Positions 53,281 to 64,000 of a DNA stretch of 64,000 bases are shown one piece after another. The number at the start of each line of letters is the position of its first letter. Position 1 is the first letter of the stretch. Location of the stretch: NCBI GenBank assembly GCA_023213395.1, contig CM041465.1:147443741-147507740 (forward strand), given 5' to 3'. The position numbers were made by a program, and so were the translations under genes. Under the pieces are notes generated by a model, which searched no databases, was not told where the DNA came from, and was given only the letters and a program-made list of their open reading frames with translations. The stretch is from Cycas panzhihuaensis (Eukaryota > Cycadophyta).

Positions 53281-56200
53281 ATATTGTTTGTAAGTTCTAA
53301 CATATGTTTAAATTGATCTAAAGGGATTTTCTCTTCAAACCAATATGAAGGGAACTTCCCTTTAGCATGACTTGAAGGGAAACCTATTTATTCTCACACA
53401 TAACAAAAAACACCACCAAGTGGAAAAGTTGGTTTTGGTCATTCTAAGTCCTACTAAAGATTTGTAACCATATGTAGTAATGCATGTATAAATGGGCTAT
53501 TGCAAAATGTAATAAAATAGAAGGGATTCTCTTCTCAAGGGATTTTGGCTTGTGATCATCCCACAATCAATGTTTAAGCCTATTAGATCAAGGTAAGAGT
53601 GTCAGTTTGAGCCTATTAGATCAAGATAATAGTGTCATGCATCTGCAAGTGTATAGTGTGGGGGATGGGTGACCACTTTGTAGCTAGGATACGTGTTCTT
53701 TTGGATCTTGTTTGAGCACTTTGTCTTGCTTTTACAAGTCTCATGACATGGTTGAGAGCTTGAAATGCCCAAGGACAATTTGATCATAGGATTGGTAGTT
53801 TCTATTCATACTATTAGACTCTAGTGAATGTAAAATTTATTGTCTATCACCATTAATAAGTGTACATCCCTAGTTTGACCTTACAACTCTAAGAACTTTT
53901 GGCACGTCAAAAGCTTATCATTTTGGCATTGTTGGTTGGGAATGGTGTCCGTTTACTAATTAACACAATAACCATAGATAATAAGAGCCAGATAATGGGG
54001 AATAGGCCTTATGATTCTCTAAGAGGTGGCATTTAGTGTTGAAATCAAAGAGACACCCTAGAGAAGATAGAATCAAATCGCCTGACTAATATCATGATCA
54101 TGCTCACCATGTACAAGACTATAAATTGAAAAAGAAAAGAATAAAAATTGATGCAGTGATCATTTGTTGGTGTAAGATGATTAAAAGACTTCATGGAACT
54201 GCAATTGACAAGAGAAAAGAAGAGGTTGCAAATGGATGCAAGGGTTTACAGGATTTGATGACATTTGATAGATTATCAAAGGTGGAATTTGTCAATTATT
54301 AATGTCAAATATCAACCTTGCAATAAATGAGTGTGGATTAGAAAAATCCATTGGTGATTCTTGCTTGTGTGGGTGAAGTTGCATTTCTTTTGAAGTTATA
54401 TATGACACAAAACGGAGTCTCTAATGAACATCCAAGAAGTTGCATTTTGGGCTTTGCTTTTGAAGCTTCTTTGTGAATGGCATTAGGATGATAAAATTTT
54501 GATGATTATGGAAAAATGATATTCACAACATTTGAGGTCAGTTTGTGATTTCATATTGATTGTCGTGTCTTTTGCATTCTATTTTCTAAAAGACATCTTG
54601 GGGAGTAGCAATTGCTCAACCTAAAAGTGTAGAGGCGATTTTCGTTCCATCTAAGGAATTGTTGTTGGAGATTTTCTAATTCAAATCTAGCCCAGGGCAA
54701 AAAGAGTTTGGCATAATTGTTGATAATTGGCAAGTGCTTTTCAGAGGCACTGTGGAGAAATCATGAAATCTTTAATAATCACTTCCCATTTGATTTGTCA
54801 AGATTGTAATGCTTAGTCATAATGTAATGAATAGGCAACTTGGTCTATCAAAACTTCAATGCTCAAGGAATAGGCAAACTTTGATGGCTACAATGCAATG
54901 ATATTGTGCAAAGTATAAAATCTTAAAGGGCGTTTCAAGATTTTTTAAAGATCTCCATAAATCTTAAAAGCATCTTTGGTTTGTTTGCTTGTTCCTGCAT
55001 GGGGTTTGGCTACAACTCACTTTGAGAAGACCCATTCAATTTAGTTGCAACATGCTAAATAGGCTACAATGTGATGTCGCTTATGTGGATGCTAAAATGG
55101 AATGTGTTTAAAGATCTTTGGTGACAATAAAGATAATTGTGTGGGGCATTTGAGATCTTTTTTTAAAATGATCTTACTACTCTTCTACCAAGTATGGGAA
55201 GTACTTGTTAGGTATGGTTTTCATAGGCCATAGGTTCATGGTCCTCTTCACTAGCTTATCAAAATTAACACATTCCCTAATATGTAGGGCATGCACATCC
55301 TTGGAAATTAGAAAGGTCCCAAATTTTTGGATGAACAAAGTGCGTAACACAATTTAAATGGTTTCTATGCCATTGACTCAACCATGAGCATCAAGACAAT
55401 AATTTATTGGGCAAGATTCGTGATGTTCCACTAAGGACAATTGCACATGCCCAACAATAGTTCCTTCGATGGCAAAAGCGAGGGGCATGGCGTCTGAATT
55501 TCGTGACAATCTAGACATTAGGTGGTAGTCCTTAGGGAAGAAAATAATATCTCCTTAGGAATTGGCTATGCAATAAATAAATAAAAACCATAATGTACAA
55601 TGACAAAATGATATATTTAAAAATATTTGTCAGAGAAGAGCTCTCTATAAAAAGGGGCATTTTGAGATATCATACTACTTATGCCCACTTTACAGTAGCT
55701 ACAACGCTTTTTTTTCTTGATTCTTGGATGAGATCAAGACATTTTTCTATTGGACGCCGCAGTAAAAATCGATGTGGAATTGGAAGTTGATTTTGAGGAT
55801 GTAGAATAAATTTTTGCTGAGCACAAGAAATATCTACTAGGCATCATCATCATAGGTTGACTCAAATGGCATTGATGGAGTGCTATAAGTTTTGAAGATG
55901 TAGTTTACAATGCCTTTTTCTACAACCATTTCAAGCCAACTTACTAGAATTGAGGTAGTTCTGATAGAGAAAGTAGTAATTCAATGGATTCAAATAATTG
56001 CAGTTAATGTTCCATGTAAAAATTTTGTGGGTTCAAGTTCTTTTAATTCATTTGTATGCATCAAGTTTTTTATTTTGTTGATATTCAAGAAAAAAATGAA
56101 CTTGGTCTAAAGAGGAGAGTACTCAAAGATGGGTCTAATTAAGCTCTTAAAGAGAGAGTGTTTTTTAGTGTGGTCCTCCAAGCAAAAGAACATAATGTCT

Positions 56201-56787
56201 CTAAGTTGATTTCATCTATAGTGGTGGGGGTGAGTAGCAAATCATAACAGGAAAAATCTACAAAATTGTAGGTTGAATATTTGAATCTACATGTGCAGTA
56301 ATGATCCCATAGATAACATTCATACAACCAACAATAATCATGATTTTGAGCTAGATTGAAGGTATGCTTTTGTTTTTCCCAAAAGACAATTCCAACTTCT
56401 GATATAGTCTTGATCTGCTCACTTGATTGAAATTGGGGAAAGCAATCTTTTGATTACATGTTGGAATGATTAAACTTAGCCAAATGCAACCGTTGAAGTT
56501 ATGTTGAGAGTTGGTTTGTTGCAACACTTGGACCTCATTATTTCAAGAGAAGAGGAGCAAAATTTCTTTTATTCATTGTCTCTCCTTGAACTAATGAAAA
56601 TTCCATGATGTGTTGAAACAGGGGTAACAACATAGAAAGCCCAAGATGCCCTCCTTAAGTCTAGTTGTAAACATCTATATAAGAACGTTCGAGTCCAAGC
56701 TTTGGGAAATTTAGTGTTGAAGTGCCTGAAATTCATCTGCATACATTTCAATAGAAGTAGTTGAAAGAAAATGGGCAAGCAAAACAT
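53281..56787. other. No recognisable gene, probable internal region of a minus-strand element
   Basis: About 3.5 kb of AT-rich DNA with only short frames and no domain I recognise. A minus-strand primer site and LTR start at its right edge (56788-56802). By position, at least the right part is the 5' internal region of that element. Confidence 0.4.
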
Positions 56788-56799
56788 ACTCTAATACCA
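56788..56799 (-). promoter_or_regulatory. Primer-binding site of the LTR that hosts element IX
   Basis: The minus strand reads TGGTATTAGAGT, ten of twelve matches to the initiator-Met site and identical to the site at 1842-1853. An LTR start TGTAAGAAAC follows at 56802. Confidence 0.65.
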
Positions 56800-56801
56800 C
56801 G

Positions 56802-56972
56802 TGTAAGAAACTAAATGCCCATACATAGGTCTAGGATCTAACAAGACTATGAAATAAAGACATACAGGTGAACAATAAATTAAAGAATATGTACAAACAC
56901 ATAACACAATATACTTGTGGGAAATGATCACTTCCAATTGTATTATGCCAAACCAATACATAAATACATATA
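56802..56972 (-). mobile_element. LTR fragment hosting element IX
   Basis: A minus-strand 5' LTR begins at 56802 next to the primer site and is cut at 56972 by element IX. The rest should appear after the right LTR of element IX, beyond the window. Confidence 0.5.
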
Positions 56973-58146
56973 TGATCCATTTTCGGATCTTTAAATACTT
57001 TTAAAATACTTTGTTTTCCATGTAAATGGTCTTTATGTAGTAAAAAATTGCCTTAAAAAGGCTTAATGGTCTTCATTTAGTAGAAATATGCCTTTAAAAG
57101 GCTCAAAAAATGTAAAAAATATATTTCTACAAGTGCAAATAGGTGCTACTAAGGTCAGAATCGCTACCAAGGTGCTACTAAGGTGCTACAACTGCTACCA
57201 AGGTGCTATACAAGTGCTACGATTGCGGCCAGTGCTGTCATGAGTACTACAAGCTGCTGCATTGCTACAAGCTGCATCAACTACTACGCAACAAGCTGCT
57301 ACAATCAAGCTACAACACAACTACGCTGCAACTAAAAGTCAAAAAATAGAAAAATAAGAAAAACGGAAATGATTTTGGCAGCGCAAACGGGATCCGTTTG
57401 ACACGAAATTTGAGGAGAGAGTATGCACACGTGTCCTCTACACATTTAAAGAGGAAAAACTCTAAATTAAAAGGATTTTTCCAAGATTTCACAAGCCGTT
57501 TTGGAATCCGTTGGAAAACGGAAAAACGGAAATAACTCTTGCAAATGAAAACGCTTTTAAGGAAAATTCTAGAGAAGAACAACGGGGATATCGACAGAGA
57601 TTATTGTCAGGAAAAGGAGGACGCCGCATGACCCTAGGCCTTGACATGGAGCAAGATTCGAGGAAAGCTTCGAGAAAATCATTTTTTCGGAAAGAGAACG
57701 GCTCCAGAAAGTGAAAGTCTGCATTGAGAGAGAAGAAGACTAAACGCCGGAAAAAGCACATTCGAGGATCTTGAAGGAGCCGGAAGATTGTAGTTGCAGC
57801 TGAGTGGAGAAGACAAAAGTTGCAGCAGTCCCAGAAAGAGACGCTAGCCAGTTTTTTTTTTTCTTTACCAAAAAGGGGTTTTTGGTAATAAATGACCAAA
57901 AACATTTTGTAGACTTTGAGACGGAGGTTCCAGTGAACGAGTAGCAGCTCAAGGAGCGCCCAGCACTCAATTTCTCTCTCCTAAAACGCTGTAGCAGTCC
58001 CTTGCATGCTCAATAGAGCACAAACAAAAAGGAGTTTTGTAAGAAAATTCCAAATATTTTCAATTCTATGTAATAATAATGTAAATTGTTTTGGATTTTG
58101 TTTCAATTGGTTAAAGTCTTCACTTTCCCATTCAAGGTTTAGATCA
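56973..58146 (+). repeat. Element IX 5' LTR
   Basis: This LTR is about 1.17 kb and starts TGATCCATTTTCGG. It contains a GCTAC-rich stretch (57130-57340) that differs in length from the 3' LTR, and an AAAAACGGAAATGATTTTGG block shared with it. Its end is set by the primer site; the last CA is at 58145-58146. Confidence 0.85.
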
Positions 58147-58152
58147 ATATTT

Positions 58153-58164
58153 TGGTATCAGAGC
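58153..58164 (+). promoter_or_regulatory. Element IX primer-binding site
   Basis: TGGTATCAGAGC, a perfect initiator-Met tRNA match, six bases after the LTR end. Confidence 0.95.
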
Positions 58165-58264
58165 TAGTTTCTTGAAACCCTTGGGATCCTAGGGATTTTA
58201 AAGAAAAAAAAAATAAAGAAAAAGAGAAGGAAAAAACCGTCTTACTTTCATTGTGGAAGTTTTT

Positions 58265-59190
58265 ATGAAAACTAGATATCAATATTTGCTAACGGGTGAA
58301 CCATTAACCGAACCTCTGGAGAAAGAAAGAAGACAGCGAAGGAAGATGGCTGATCCGGAACAGAAAATGGAGGAAAGGTTCGTGAAAATGGAGCAAAACC
58401 TCGACAGGTTAACCCAACTTGTGGCGCAACTAGTTTCAACTTCTTCTTCAATAGCCAAAGGCGTAAAGAAGGAAGAAGATGAACCAATGAAAGAGGAAAC
58501 GAATGAAGAGCTGGTAGAAGACCAACGAGAAGATGAAGAAAATGACAATCCAGCAGTATTCACACATCCATTCAAGGTAGAGGCAAAATTTGAATTGCCC
58601 ATCTATGATGGAACGTTGGATGCTGAAAAATTAGATAGTTGGTTGGACCAACTAGAAACTTATTTCTCCATTTATGGGTATAAAAACCAGCAGAAAATTA
58701 CTTTTGCTAGGTTAAAATTATCTAAACATGCATTAGTTTGGTGGAATGCATACCTTAAATCCCATAATATAAATGAAATTACACAGCGGCAATTTAAAAT
58801 CTTCATAAAGAAGCAATTCTATCCTATTGGATATGAAGAGCAACAGAGGATTAAATGGCAATATTACGGACAGGAAAGAGGCCAAAATGTCCAAGATTAT
58901 ATAACAGAATTTCAAAAGCAAACTGTTGTGTTGGGCATCTCTTTATTGGGTAAAGACATAATGCTGAAATATATTGGAGGACTGCACTAGCATATTCAGC
59001 AAGAACTTCAACTGTTTGAAGTCAAATCGCTCGATGAAGCCAGCAAGAAGGCGATTGCCATAGAAAAGAGGAACAAGAAGGTTTATGCTGAAAGGAAAAG
59101 GTTTGCACCTCCAGAAGGTAGCAACAAACCTGCCCGAGGAATGAAGTTTCCAGGTAAAGTTGGACAACGATCATTAGGGGTTTTGGCAAG
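58265..59190 (+). pseudogene. Element IX Gag (capsid)
   Basis: I take the ATG at 58265 (MKTRYQYLLTGEP) as start; a second ATG (MADPEQKMEERFVKMEQNLD) lies shortly after and is a fair alternative. A short coiled coil is followed by an acidic stretch, then the capsid: FELPIYDGTLDAEKLDSWLD, LKLSKHALVWWNAYLKSHN and FKIFIKKQFYPIGYEEQQR. TAG at 58988-58990 interrupts the frame after GGLH; the sense goes on HIQQELQLFEVKSLDEASKK up to about 59190, where the frame changes. Typical plant gypsy Gag in length and order. Confidence 0.8.
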
Positions 59191-59964
59191 ATGAAACAAG
59201 CCAATACCACCCAAATCAAAATCACTTGTACTCATTGCAAGCGAGCGGGTCACAGCATAGAAGACTGTTGGTTCCTACACCCAGAGAAAAGACCCAAGAA
59301 TAAGGGGAAAGGTAAAGTTAAAACTGAAGGTAAAACTTTACTTAACTCTATAGGTGATGAAAATGTTTGTGGCATTGAAGAAGCCAATGAGAAGTTGATG
59401 CTCATGGCTAATGTGGAGCCTGGAAGTAACCATCAGCAAGTTGATCCAAAGATTAGAGAGGAGCTCTTCATGGTAAGAATCCAAGTGAAGCAAAGCATGG
59501 TTGATGCCATCTTTGATGGAGGAAGTCAAAAGAATTTAATCTCAGAAGCATTGGTAAAGAAACTGGGATTAAAAATGCATGCACATCCAAAACCATATCC
59601 TCTTGGATGGTTGCAAAAAGATTCAGAATTGCAGGTTACTCACCAATGTAAGTTTAAATTTGCAATATCTGAAAAGTTCATTGATGAAGTTGAATGTGAA
59701 GTAGTCCCTTTGGATGTTTGTCAAGTTGTGTTTGGAAGCCCATATCTCTATGATAGAGATGGAGTTCATCATAGGAGGCTGAGAAAGATTCGACTCATCA
59801 AGGATGGGAGATCATATCTGATCAATGCATCAAAGCCACAGAAGAAGATTTCTCTTATATCTTCCCAACAAGCAAAAAGATTAATTAATGCTTGTAGGAA
59901 GTTTGTGCTGCTAATGATAAAGCCAAAGGTGGAAGAAAACGAGCAAGCAGAGTCCTCAATATAG
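59191..59964 (+). pseudogene. Element IX zinc knuckle and aspartic protease
   Basis: The 257-residue frame opens with the knuckle CTHCKRAGHSIEDCWFLHPE, a full CCHC. The protease reads MVDAIFDGGSQKNLISEALV with Asp kept and the usual Ser of Asp-Ser-Gly replaced by Gly, then VECEVVPLDVCQVVFGSPYL near its C-terminus. It is out of frame with Gag, so a frame change separates them. The last part (LINASKPQKKISLISSQQAK) leads to the RT linker. Ends with TAG. Confidence 0.8.
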
Positions 59965-61027
59965 GCCTTTGGATAGGAAGCAAGTGCAGATTGAAGGCCT
60001 AAGGAATAGGTACAGTGACGTATTCCAAGAGCCGAAAGGGCTGCCCCCTAAAAGGGCAATTGAACATGAAATCCAGTTGGTTGCTGATTCACCTTTGCTG
60101 AATCTTAGTCTCTACTGAAACTCAGTTTTGGAGAATGAATAGATTAAGAGGCAGATTCGAGAACTCTTGGAACAAGGAGTGATTAAGCCGAGTTGTTCTC
60201 CATGTGGATCACCTACTGTTTTGGTGCCAAAGAAAGATGGAGGATGGAGAATGTGCATTGACTATCGGGCCTTGAACAAGATCACCATAAAGAATAGACA
60301 TCCCTTACCACGGATAGATGACTTGTTGGACCAGCTGCAGTCGGCAAGATATTTCAGCAAAATGGATCTGAAATCAGGCTACCATCAGGTTCGAATCCGA
60401 GAGGAGGATACTTGGAAGACAGCCTTCAAATCGAAGCAAGGATTGTTCGAATGGTTGGTGATGCCATTTGGTTTGTGCAATGCACCTGCCACCTTCATGA
60501 GGTTGATGAATGAGGTATTAAGACCCTTCATTGATGACTTTGTAATTGTTTATCTAGATGATATTTTAATTTTTAGCCATACATGGAAGGAGCACCTCCA
60601 ACATGTTGAGCAAGTGCTCAAAGTTCTCCAAGAGCAGTAGTTGAAACTAAATCTAAAGAAGCGCGAGTTTGGAAAGCAATCTCTCGTCTTCTTAGGTTTC
60701 GTGGTTGGAGGAGGAGAATTGAAGATTGACCCAGCAAAGATCAAAGTCATTCTCAATTGGCCCACACCCAAGACAATCACGGAGGTAAGAAGTTTCATTG
60801 GTGCATGTCAATATTTAAGAAAATTTATTTTTAAATTCTCTCAAATTGCAGCACCTCTTCATGCATTGACGGGAGGACATGCAAAGTTTCATTGGGAGAA
60901 TGAACAAGAAAAAGCTTTCAGGCTTTTGAAGCAGAAAATTTGTGAGGCACTAGTGTTAGCTTTACCCTCACCGAAGCCATTTGAATTGGAGGCGATGCTT
61001 CAGGCTATGCCATGGGAGCAGTATTGA
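59965..61027 (+). pseudogene. Element IX reverse transcriptase and tether
   Basis: The linker RYSDVFQEPKGLPPKRAIEH is followed by two stops, then the main frame from 60167: SPTVLVPKKDGGWRMCIDYR, YFSKMDLKSGYHQVRI, LVMPFGLCNAPATFMRLMNE and VIVYLDDILIFSHTW. Both catalytic motifs (MDL and YLDD) are intact. An in-frame TAG at 60638-60640 is followed at once by LKLNLKKREFGKQSLVFLGF and the tether VRSFIGACQYLRKFIFKFSQ. A frame change near 61000 separates the RNase H. The RT core could be functional if read through. Confidence 0.9.
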
Positions 61028-61313
61028 AGCAAGAAGGAAAACCGATAGCATACCATTCAGAGACATTTAATGGAGCTATCATAAACTACTCAACTTACGA
61101 TAAGGAGCTCTATGCATTGCACCAAGCAGTAAAGCATTGGAGACCCTATTTGTTGGGAAAGAAGTGGTCATCCACACCGACCACAAGCCTTTGCAATTTT
61201 TCTGAGACTCGGTCAAGTTGCAGCAGGCTAGGCACATGAAGTGGATGTCCTATTTGTAGCAGTTTCACATCGTAGTTAAATACAAGAAAGGAACGGCAAA
61301 TAAGATTGCAGAC
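61012..61313 (+). pseudogene. Element IX RNase H
   Basis: The frame reads GAVLKQEGKPIAYHSETFNG, then STYDKELYALHQAVKHWRPY. HTDHKPLQFF with a following stop is in another frame, and IVVKYKKGTANKIADLLSRP closes it (ADLLSRP is normally ADALSR). RNase H removes the RNA template. At least one frame change and two stops lie inside. Confidence 0.75.
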
Positions 61314-61763
61314 TTGCTGTCCAGACCTCCTCAACAGCAAGGTAATTCCAGTTTGTTGGCAGCTATGCAATTTCAACCTTTCTGCCATGATGAATATGTT
61401 GATTTGTATTTGAAAGATGAGGCATTCAAGCCTATCTTTGAGCAGCTACAACAAGGAAAAGTAGTTGCTGATTTCCAGCTGAAAGATGGACTTCTATGTA
61501 AGCAAGACAAGCTTTGCATTCCAAAGCATGCAGACTGAATGAAGTGGATAAGAGAAGCTCACATCTCTCGAGTTGCAGGACACTTTGGAGTGGGAAAAAC
61601 GTTGCTAAACTTGTAGCGATATATGTATTGGCCAAATATGCAGCAAGATGTGACTATAGTAGTACGAGGGTGTACATTATGTAGCGCATCAAAGCCGGCT
61701 AATAGGAAGTTTGGATTGTACATTCCACTTCCTGTTCCATCATGACCGTGGGAAAGTATCTCC
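61314..61763 (+). pseudogene. Element IX linker and integrase zinc finger
   Basis: The first frame (61314-61538) is a linker with FKPIFEQLQQGKVVADFQLK and GLLCKQDKLCIPKHAD. After TGA come IREAHISRVAGHFGVGKTLL with the two His and, past a stop, VVRGCTLCSASKPANRKFGL with the two Cys: a complete H2C2 zinc finger. Two more stops precede the integrase core. Confidence 0.75.
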
Positions 61764-62840
61764 ATGGATTTCCTGGGAGGACTACCACAAACCAAAAATG
61801 GTATGGATTATTTGTTTGTAGTTGTTGATCAGTTCAGTAAAATGGTGATGTTGATTCCCTGTAGGAAAACACATACAGGAGAAGACATAGCTAGATTATT
61901 TTTCCAGCATGTTTGGAAGTATTTTGGACTTCCCAACTCAATCATTTCTGATCGAGACAGCAGATTTCTGAGTCATTTTTGGCAAACACTTTGGGGAATG
62001 ATGGATACGAAGCTAAAGATGAGCACGACTTTTCATCCTCAAACAGACGGCCATACTGAAGTTGTCAACAGGACATTGGTACAGTTGTTACGAGGATACA
62101 ATGCCAAGCATCCTAAGACTTGGGATGAAAGTCTCCCATACCTGCAATTTGCATTTAATAGAGCTATCCATAGCTCAACCCAAAAATCACCATTTGAGGT
62201 ATGTTTGAGATTTCTGTCTGCAAGTCCTTTCAATCTAGAATTCTCTGCTCAACTTTCTACAGGAAATGGAAAGGAGGAAGAAGGAGATGAAAAGGCACAA
62301 AGATTCTTGGAAAGAATCAGAAAAATCCATCAACAGGTTGAAGAGCAGCTTCAAAAATCTCAACAGAGATACAAACAGCGACATGATGCACATAGAACCA
62401 GCCATTCCTTTAAGGAAGGAGATAGAGTTTGGTTGCACCTCAGTAAGAAAAGATTGCAAGGTGAAGACAAAAAGCTAAAGCCTTTACGATATGGTCCTTT
62501 TACAATCCTGAAGAAAATTGGGGAAAACGCTTTCCAGCTTGAACTTCCAGAATTCATGAAGATGTATTCCATAGTGAATGTTGAGAATCTGAAGATGTTC
62601 GAGCCATCCATGTTGGATGAAGATGAAGACGGAGTTCCACTCTTACCAAATCCAGAGGAGTTGCGGATAGAGAAAGAAGAACCAATGCAAAATGATTGCA
62701 TTCTTCAAAGGAAGCAGACCCAGACTCGAAGAGGCATAATCGAGTCCTTCAAAATTGCAGAGAAAGGACAAGTACCTAGCAAAGCAAAATGGTACAATAA
62801 GGAGATAGGGAAAATCAAATTCTCTCATCTACAACTATAA
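61764..62840 (+). CDS. Element IX integrase core, C-terminal module and chromodomain-like tail
   Basis: One open frame of 358 residues. The core has Asp in MDFLGGLPQTKN (ahead of VVVDQFSKMVMLIPC), Asp in SIISDRDSRFLSHF and Glu in DGHTEVVNRTL, so the triad is complete. The C-terminal module reads LRYGPFTILKKIGENAFQLE, then YSIVNVENLKMF. The tail ILQRKQTQTRRGIIESFKI, then KGQVPSKAKWYNKE, is like a diverged chromodomain. ATG at 61764 is an internal residue of the pol polyprotein rather than a real start. This is the longest intact frame of the element. Confidence 0.85.
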   Translation: MDFLGGLPQTKNGMDYLFVVVDQFSKMVMLIPCRKTHTGEDIARLFFQHVWKYFGLPNSIISDRDSRFLSHFWQTLWGMMDTKLKMSTTFHPQTDGHTEVVNRTLVQLLRGYNAKHPKTWDESLPYLQFAFNRAIHSSTQKSPFEVCLRFLSASPFNLEFSAQLSTGNGKEEEGDEKAQRFLERIRKIHQQVEEQLQKSQQRYKQRHDAHRTSHSFKEGDRVWLHLSKKRLQGEDKKLKPLRYGPFTILKKIGENAFQLELPEFMKMYSIVNVENLKMFEPSMLDEDEDGVPLLPNPEELRIEKEEPMQNDCILQRKQTQTRRGIIESFKIAEKGQVPSKAKWYNKEIGKIKFSHLQL

Positions 62841-62862
62841 AGTTCATGAGGCCATGAACTTC

Positions 62863-62878
62863 TAAAAAAGGGGAGTTC
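62863..62878 (+). promoter_or_regulatory. Element IX polypurine tract
   Basis: AAAAAAGGGGAGTTC lies directly before the TG that opens the 3' LTR at 62879. It would prime plus-strand DNA synthesis. Confidence 0.85.
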
Positions 62879-64000
62879 TGATTCGTTTTCGGATCTTTAA
62901 ATACTCTTAAAATACTTTGCTTTTCATGTAAATGGTCTTTATGTATTAGAAAATTGCCTTAAAAAGGCTTAATGGTCTTCATTTAGTAGAAATATGCCTT
63001 TAAAAGGCTAAAAAAATGTAAAAAATATATTTCTACAAGTGCAAATAGGTGCTATTAAGGTGCTATAACTGCTACCAAGGTGCTACTAAGGTGCTACAAC
63101 TGCTACCAAGGTGCTATACAAGTGCTACGAGCGCTCTGCTACAAGACAGCTGCGTCAACTACTCTGCGGCCAGCTAAGAATCGTGTCAAGCCACACAAGC
63201 TGCGGCAAAGAATCGCTACCTAAAAGTAAAAAAATGGAAAAATAAGAAAAACGGAAATGATTTTGGCAGCGCAAACGGGATCCGTTTGGCACGAAATTTG
63301 AGGAGAGAGCATGCACACATGTCCTCTACACATTTAAAGAGGAAAAACTCCAAATTAAAAGGATTTTTCCAAGATTTCACAAGCCGTTTTGGAATCCGTT
63401 GGAAAACGGAAAAACGGAAATAACTCTTGCAAATGAAAACGCTTTTAAGCGAAATTTTGGAGAGGAACAAAAGGGATATCGACAGAGATTTTTATCAGGA
63501 AAATGAGGATGCCGCAGCCCTAGACGTAGCACGGAGTAAGATTCGAGGAAAGCTTCGAGAAAATCGTTTTTTCGGAAAGAGAACGGCTCCAGAAAGTGAA
63601 AGTCTGCGTTGGGAGAGAAGAAGACAGAAATGTAGCGGAAAAAACCTGTTGCGGGGATCTTGAAGGAGCCGGAAGATCGTAGTTGCAGCTGAGTGGAGAA
63701 GATGGTTGCAGTCGAGAAAGAGACGCTAGCCAGTTTTTTTTTCTTCACCAAAAAGGGGTTTTTGGTAATAAATGACCAAAAACGTTTTGCAGACTTCGAG
63801 ACAGAGGTTTCAGTGAGCAGTAGCGACTCAAGGAGCGCCCAAAGACTCAATTTCTCTCTCCCAAAACGTCAGAGTCCCTTGCATGCTCAATAGAGCACAA
63901 ACAAAAGGAGTTTTGTAAGAAAATTCCAAATATTTTCAATTCTATGTAATAATAATGTAAATTGTTCTGGATTTTGTTTCAATTGGTTAAAGTCTTCACT
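62879..64000 (+). repeat. Element IX 3' LTR (runs off the window)
   Basis: 1,122 bp are visible, matching 56973-58124. The GCTAC-rich stretch is shorter here. The end of the LTR and the flanking target duplication are outside the window. Confidence 0.9.

Larger units (their letters stand above)
56973..64000 (+). mobile_element. Element IX: best-preserved Ty3/gypsy retrotransposon, right end outside the window
   Basis: The 5' LTR is 56973 to about 58146 and the 3' LTR starts at 62879 and runs off the window, missing roughly 20 bp. A perfect primer site (58153-58164) and a clear polypurine tract (62863-62878, AAAAAAGGGGAGTTC) flank the internal region. Gag, protease, RT, RNase H, integrase and a chromodomain-like tail are present in order with few breaks. 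By eye about nine differences separate the first 175 bp of the LTRs, so it is the youngest element here, yet it still carries stops and frameshifts. Confidence 0.9.

Noticed and set aside
57489-57905. Minus-strand 138-codon frame in the element IX 5' LTR (also 63377-63850)
   Set aside because: It lies wholly inside both LTRs, antisense, and is rich in Phe and Ser from poly-A and purine tracts; likely a by-product of base composition.

Overview
This window looks like a piece of a large, AT-rich, repeat-choked land-plant nuclear genome. The evidence is plant-type Ty3/gypsy and Ty1/copia LTR retrotransposons, initiator-Met-tRNA primer sites (TGGTATCAGAGC and decayed forms), a plant-type LINE endonuclease remnant, and old elements kept nested rather than deleted. 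A gymnosperm is my best guess, but that is inference. I found no convincing intact host gene, rRNA, tRNA or CRISPR. Almost every coding frame is a retroelement domain broken by stops and frameshifts. I label the elements I to IX.

Layout. 1-16.6 kb is a three-level nest. A minus-strand LTR (element I, 1856-1882 continuing at 16315) is split by element II (1883-16309, target duplication GATAT). Element II is a short, apparently non-autonomous minus-strand element. Its right LTR is split by element III (5545-16066, target duplication CAAAT), a 10.5-kb minus-strand gypsy element of Tat/Athila type. Element III carries gag, protease, RT, RNase H, integrase, a second gag-like segment and a post-integrase ORF pair. 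16.7-18.4 kb holds a LINE endonuclease fragment and a gypsy integrase/chromodomain tail. 18.4-21.05 kb holds a copia LTR with primer site and a broken gag. 21.05-26.3 kb is element IV, a minus-strand chromodomain gypsy inserted in that copia gag. 27.1-31.8 kb is element V, a decayed plus-strand copia. 31.85-33.0 kb is element VI, a gag-RT fragment related to III. 34.07-40.02 kb is element VII, a minus-strand chromodomain gypsy.

40-47 kb is mostly unassigned sequence, with an LTR flanked by primer-site and polypurine signals at 41.66-42.18 kb and a GC-rich island at 44.9-45.6 kb. 47.17-53.28 kb is element VIII, a plus-strand gypsy with paired LTRs. 53.3-56.8 kb has no recognisable gene. 56.97 kb to the end is element IX, the best-preserved element (plus-strand gypsy, both LTRs visible, the right one running off the window), inserted into yet another minus-strand LTR at 56802.

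Within each element the genes follow the usual retrotransposon logic: Gag packages the RNA, protease cuts the polyprotein, RT/RNase H copies RNA to DNA from a tRNA primer, and integrase inserts it. No element here has a full set of open frames, so none looks autonomous. The most unusual points are the gag-like segment between protease and RT in III (echoed in VI), the GTAC-rich LTRs and 60-bp array of III, the small GC-rich ORF of II, and the GC-rich island near 45 kb. All coordinates, homology calls and LTR comparisons were made by eye without database searches.
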